In this document: in pieces, positions 6,214 through 8,703 of the stretch
How the letters are laid out: each line of letters starts with the position of its first letter
Position numbering within the stretch: position 1 is the stretch's first letter
Assembly (NCBI GenBank): GCA_031273835.1
Contig: JAISRD010000109.1
Span: 1 to 8,703, forward strand
Source of the DNA: Treponema sp.
GTDB taxonomy: Bacteria > Spirochaetota > Spirochaetia > Treponematales > Breznakiellaceae
Direction: 5' to 3'
Length of the DNA stretch: 8,703 nt
Position numbers and translations under genes: made by a program
The notes under the pieces: generated by a model
Seen by the model: the letters and a program-made list of their open reading frames with translations, nothing else
Told to the model about the DNA's origin: nothing
The model's database searches: none

Positions 6214-7599
6214 ATGCGCTATCACAGTACCAGAAGGGGATCGCCCGCGGCGGATTTTGCCGGCGCGGCCCTCACGGGACTTGCCCCGGACGGAGGCCTC
6301 TATATACCCGAAGAAATACCCCGGTACAGGGATGCGGTAAAAAGATCCCTCGGGGCCATGGATTTTCATGAAACCGCCTTTGAAACCATACGCCCCTATG
6401 TGGCCGGCGTGATACCCGATCCAGCGCTGGAGGACATGATAAGAGGGGCCTTCCCCTTTACGGCCCCCCTGGTATCCGCGCTCTCCCCGGCGGGGGCGGA
6501 CCGGCCCGTACTGGAATTATTTCACGGCCCCACCGCGGCCTTCAAGGATTTCGGCGCCCGATTCATGGCCCGGTCTTTTTCATACCTCCGCAGGGGGGAA
6601 GAAAAAACCCTCCGTATCCTGGCGGCCACTTCAGGCGACACCGGCGGGGCCGTGGCGGACGGTTTTTACGGGGTCCAGGGCATCGCCGTTACCGTCCTCT
6701 ACCCCAAGGGCAGGGTATCGGAACTACAGGAAAAACAGATAGCCGGCCTGGGGGGGAATATCTCCGCCCTGGCCGTGGAGGGCAGTTTCGACGACTGCCA
6801 GGGACTGGTAAAAGCGGCCTTCAGGGACCGGGCCCTTACGGAGCGGCTTGCCCTTTCTTCGGCCAATTCGATCAACATAGCCCGCCTCATCCCCCAGGCG
6901 GTATACTACGCCGCCGCGGCCGGCAGGGCGGCGGCGGGGAAAAGGGACCCCGACGGCGAAGCCACCCCCCGCTGTCAGGCGGGCTCCGGCGCGCCCCGCA
7001 AAACGGCGGGGGGGCCGGCCTCTTTCTGCGTCCCCTGCGGCAACTTCGGGAACCTCACCGCAGGGCTCTACGCCAGGGCCATGGGGGCCCCCATCGCGGA
7101 CTTTATCGCCGCCACCAACATAAACAAAACAATACCGGATTACCTTGAAAGCGGGGAATACAAAACCCGGCCCTCCCGGCCGACCATCTCCAACGCCATG
7201 GACGTGGGGGCCCCCAGCAACTTCGAGCGCATGTCCGCCCACTGGAGCTATGAGGAAATGCGGGGGATGATCCGGGGCTGTTCGGTGAGCGATGACGAAA
7301 CCCGCGGTACCATCGCCGCCGTCCGCCGCGATTTCGGTTATTACCTTGATCCCCACGGGGCGGTGGGCTGGACCGCGGCGGAAAAGCTTGCGGGCGCAGG
7401 CGGACGGAAAGCGGGAGCGGAGGGCCCTTGGCCCGTGGTACTGGCAACCGCCCATCCGGCAAAATTCGCCGAAACCGTGGAAAGCCTTACCGGGCCCGTC
7501 CCCGTTCCGGAGTCGATACGCCGGGCCATGGTACGCAGAGCGGATGCCAAAACAATTCCCGCCGAACTTGACGCCCTGCGGGATTTTCTCTTAGCCTGA
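6214..7599 (+). CDS. thrC: Threonine synthase (ThrC), PLP-dependent
   Basis: ThrC converts O-phospho-L-homoserine and water to L-threonine and phosphate, the last step of threonine synthesis, in the cytosol. At 461 residues it is of usual length. The N-terminus (RYHSTRRG then LAPDGGLYIPE, residues 2-33) is typical. PLP-binding Lys111 lies in HGPTAAFKDFG (104-114), followed by ATSGDTGGAVADGF (138-151), SSANSINIARL (215-225) and the PLP-phosphate loop PCGNFGNLTAG (274-284). Residues about 238-268 form an unusual Gly/Ala/Arg/Pro-rich insertion just before that loop. The start is the ATG at 6214, judged by family similarity; the open frame extends upstream to 5884 but there overlaps the receiver gene antisense. 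No Shine-Dalgarno sequence precedes it. No hom or thrB lies nearby, so the pathway genes are dispersed. Regulation probably involves the inverted repeat at 6183-6209. No obvious terminator lies in the 37-bp gap to the convergent gene. Confidence 0.96.
   Translation: MRYHSTRRGSPAADFAGAALTGLAPDGGLYIPEEIPRYRDAVKRSLGAMDFHETAFETIRPYVAGVIPDPALEDMIRGAFPFTAPLVSALSPAGADRPVLELFHGPTAAFKDFGARFMARSFSYLRRGEEKTLRILAATSGDTGGAVADGFYGVQGIAVTVLYPKGRVSELQEKQIAGLGGNISALAVEGSFDDCQGLVKAAFRDRALTERLALSSANSINIARLIPQAVYYAAAAGRAAAGKRDPDGEATPRCQAGSGAPRKTAGGPASFCVPCGNFGNLTAGLYARAMGAPIADFIAATNINKTIPDYLESGEYKTRPSRPTISNAMDVGAPSNFERMSAHWSYEEMRGMIRGCSVSDDETRGTIAAVRRDFGYYLDPHGAVGWTAAEKLAGAGGRKAGAEGPWPVVLATAHPAKFAETVESLTGPVPVPESIRRAMVRRADAKTIPAELDALRDFLLA
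6968..7011 (+). repeat. Two perfect hairpins inside the thrC insertion
   Basis: CCCGC-TGTCAG-GCGGG (6968-6983) and CCCCGC-AAAACG-GCGGGG (6994-7011) are two perfect inverted repeats, each with a 6-nt loop, separated by 10 bp. They lie in the segment coding for the non-conserved insertion of ThrC. The layout resembles a pair of small palindromic repeats, but related copies elsewhere would be needed to call it a dispersed element. Confidence 0.55.
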
Positions 7600-7636
7600 C
7601 GGGGCTTTCACACTGGGAATATCCCCATTGAGCTGT

Positions 7637-8404
7637 TTACACGCCCAATCTTTTATCAATCCGCTTTCTAAGATCAATCTTCCATTTGGCAACAAGTTTA
7701 GCCTTGGCTCCGCTTTGGATATCGATATTATAACCGGTCCCCGCTAAAGTCACGTCAACCTTGACAATGTATTTACCGTACACCGCGTCGCCGTGAACTT
7801 TATTGCCCTGTCTTTCCACCACAGGCCCATACCGTTTGAAATACGCGAGTATTTCCCGCTCAGCGGCTTCAAGAATTTCTCTCTGGTTTCCGGACGCCGC
7901 CGCCGACGCGCCGCCCCTGCGCCCCATTAAATTAGCCACCGTCGTATCATTTAATACGGTTTCGTTGAACATCAGCCTGATGGCGGCGGTCTCTACTTCG
8001 ATCACCTTGATACGTAGCCGGTAATTATCATCCGCCTGATCAAAAGTTCCTGTAACGATATATTGGGCCCCCAGCTTTTTCCCGGCCCGCGCGGCGGATC
8101 TGTCGCTTACCCCGCTGGAACTCTGGTATTCAAGTTCCTCGGCAATCAAATCAAGTTCTTCCCTTTCGACCACGGTCACATAGCTTCCGTTGACAATTTC
8201 CGCCATCAACTCTTCCAGGATATAATCGCTTAAACGACCGGAACGTGAACTAATATCCAGTATCGCCAGCTTGCTGTTCCGCCTAACCTTTCCCTGAATC
8301 TCACCGGCCGCTTCAATAATTGCGTCGCCGAGCGGTACGGCTTCCTGGGCCGTCAGAATACCGGCGACAAGCAAACCAAGAACCGGAAAAATAACTCTTT
8401 TCAT
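7637..8404 (-). CDS. Secreted CsgG/LpoB-like protein
   Basis: The 255-residue product has a signal peptide (charged MKR, hydrophobic core about 4-18, likely cleavage near residue 20 in TAQEA). There is no lipobox cysteine, so unlike classic CsgG or LpoB it is probably periplasmic or peripheral to the outer membrane rather than a lipoprotein. Residues about 25-160 match the CsgG/LpoB/FlgO-type fold: LAILDI (46-51), TVVEREELDLIAEE (77-90), QSSSGVSDRSAARAGKKLGAQYIVTGTF (94-121) and a YRLRIKVIEVETA strand (128-140). A Gly/Ala linker (163-172) and a helix (175-192) lead to a separate C-terminal domain (about 200-254: GKYIVKVDVTLAGTGYNIDI, then KWKIDLRKRIDKRL). The gene just upstream ends in the same domain. 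A strong AGGAGG lies 7 nt before the ATG. Known relatives act in curli export, penicillin-binding-protein activation or flagellar outer-membrane parts; nothing here shows which applies. Confidence 0.85.
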   Translation of the reverse strand: MKRVIFPVLGLLVAGILTAQEAVPLGDAIIEAAGEIQGKVRRNSKLAILDISSRSGRLSDYILEELMAEIVNGSYVTVVEREELDLIAEELEYQSSSGVSDRSAARAGKKLGAQYIVTGTFDQADDNYRLRIKVIEVETAAIRLMFNETVLNDTTVANLMGRRGGASAAASGNQREILEAAEREILAYFKRYGPVVERQGNKVHGDAVYGKYIVKVDVTLAGTGYNIDIQSGAKAKLVAKWKIDLRKRIDKRLGV

Positions 8405-8411
8405 AAACCTA

Positions 8412-8417
8412 CCTCCT
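8412..8417 (-). promoter_or_regulatory. Shine-Dalgarno sequence of the CsgG/LpoB-like gene
   Basis: AGGAGG on the minus strand lies 7 nt before the ATG at 8404. It is a full-consensus ribosome-binding site and fixes this start. It also shows that this genome uses ordinary Shine-Dalgarno initiation, which makes the lack of one at 135, 6149 and 6214 stand out. Confidence 0.85.
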
Positions 8418-8446
8418 GTATACTATTGTATTCACTATACGCTTAT

Positions 8447-8477
8447 ATTATAAGACACAGGAAGGTATAATTGTCAA
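8447..8477 (-). promoter_or_regulatory. Sigma70-like promoter of the CsgG/LpoB-like gene
   Basis: On the minus strand a perfect TTGACA (8477-8472) and a perfect TATAAT (8452-8447) are separated by 19 bp; using TTATAA (8453-8448) gives 18 bp. The predicted start near 8440 leaves a 5' leader of about 35 nt containing the Shine-Dalgarno sequence. The surrounding 8405-8490 is clearly AT-rich compared with the genes. Confidence 0.6.
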
Positions 8478-8497
8478 TATATGAGGTAGTTCCTGTG
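8456..8497. repeat. Perfect 8-bp inverted repeat flanking the -35 of the CsgG/LpoB-like gene
   Basis: CACAGGAA (8456-8463) and TTCCTGTG (8490-8497) are exact inverted copies 26 bp apart, with the TTGACA -35 between them. Arm centres are 34 bp apart, close to three helical turns. It could be an operator binding a dimer or a looping pair of sites. Confidence 0.45.
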
Positions 8498-8538
8498 AGG
8501 CGGTTCTGAAATCCGGCATTTCGGAAGCGGCTCATGTG

Positions 8539-8703
8539 TCAAAGACGCGACAGGGTGTTCTTTTTGAGATTGGCAATCCATTTACCCAGATAATCGGCGC
8601 TCACATCCGACGTTACCGCAATGCGGTATCCGCCATCAGTGGTAATCTCCACTTTTACCGCATAGCGCCCGAATTGGGCGGTAACGACGGCATGGCTGCC
8701 GTC
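8539..8703 (-). CDS. 3' end of a second gene with the same C-terminal domain (partial)
   Basis: The last 54 codons and the TGA (8541-8539) of a minus-strand gene run in from the right edge. The visible protein contains FGRYAVKVEITTDGGYRIAV then ADYLGKWIANLKKNTLSRL. It lines up with the C-terminal domain of the neighbouring CsgG/LpoB-like protein (GKYIVKVDVTLAGTGYNIDI then KWKIDLRKRIDKRL), sharing the G-(K/R)-Y-x-V-K-V, G-Y-x-I, K-W and R-L positions. It is probably a tandem paralogue, but its N-terminal part is outside the window, so whether it also has a CsgG-like domain is unknown. It ends 134 bp upstream of the next gene's start. Confidence 0.75.
   Translation of the reverse strand, partial: DGSHAVVTAQFGRYAVKVEITTDGGYRIAVTSDVSADYLGKWIANLKKNTLSRL

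Noticed and set aside
7600..7636. Terminator between thrC and the convergent CsgG/LpoB-like gene
   Set aside because: The best pairing (GGG/CCC around AATAT) has only three or four base pairs and no T-run follows.
8504..8526. Hairpin TTCTGAAAT-CCGGC-ATTTCGGAA as terminator of the partial right-hand gene
   Set aside because: On the minus-strand RNA the 9-bp stem contains an A/C mismatch and no U-tract follows, so it does not meet the usual terminator pattern; it may be chance.
7637..8703. Curli-type secretion operon
   Set aside because: Only CsgG/LpoB-like similarity is present; no curlin repeats, CsgE/CsgF-like genes or lipobox cysteine are seen in the window.
1..8703. Defence island, prophage or CRISPR system
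   Set aside because: Apart from the left-edge transposase fragment, there are no phage genes, nucleases, toxin/antitoxin pairs or regularly spaced repeats.

Overview
The window looks like chromosomal DNA from a spirochaete of the Treponema group, most like the termite-gut treponemes. The basis is protein character only: a FlhG/MinD-like ATPase next to a FapA-type (DUF342) protein, and tandem secreted CsgG/LpoB-like paralogues, in fairly GC-rich DNA. No database search was possible, so the assignment is an inference.

Left part (1-5735, plus strand). The window opens in the 5' part of an IS200/IS605-type transposase reading frame on the minus strand, which runs off the left edge. A tight four-gene operon follows: a four-helix membrane protein of unknown function, a FlhG/MinD-like deviant-Walker-A ATPase, a very large FapA/DUF342 protein with three tandem copies of its N-terminal unit, and Lgt (prolipoprotein diacylglyceryl transferase). 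Two junctions are 1-nt TAATG overlaps and the third gap is 8 nt, so the genes are very probably co-transcribed and translationally coupled. The ATPase/FapA pair suggests a job in positioning or assembling envelope structures such as flagella; Lgt supplies lipoprotein lipidation.

Middle part (5736-7599). A single-domain CheY-like receiver (minus) and threonine synthase thrC (plus) diverge from a 64-bp region. That region carries back-to-back promoter-like elements whose -35 hexamers overlap, plus a perfect 9-bp inverted repeat across the putative thrC promoter. The receiver, thrC and the first operon gene all lack a Shine-Dalgarno sequence and have a -10-like hexamer only 6-7 nt before the ATG, which suggests leaderless mRNAs. 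ThrC carries an unusual GC-rich insertion containing two perfect hairpins.

Right part (7637-8703, minus strand). A secreted CsgG/LpoB-like protein has its own promoter, a strong Shine-Dalgarno sequence and an 8-bp inverted repeat flanking the -35. Upstream of it is the 3' end of a gene encoding a similar C-terminal domain, cut by the right edge.

No tRNA, rRNA, CRISPR array or complete mobile element was seen. Most of the window is conserved housekeeping or envelope-biogenesis DNA. The most interesting signals are the triplicated FapA, the IS-derived promoter in front of the operon, the leaderless starts, the receiver/thrC divergent control region, and the hairpin insertion in thrC.
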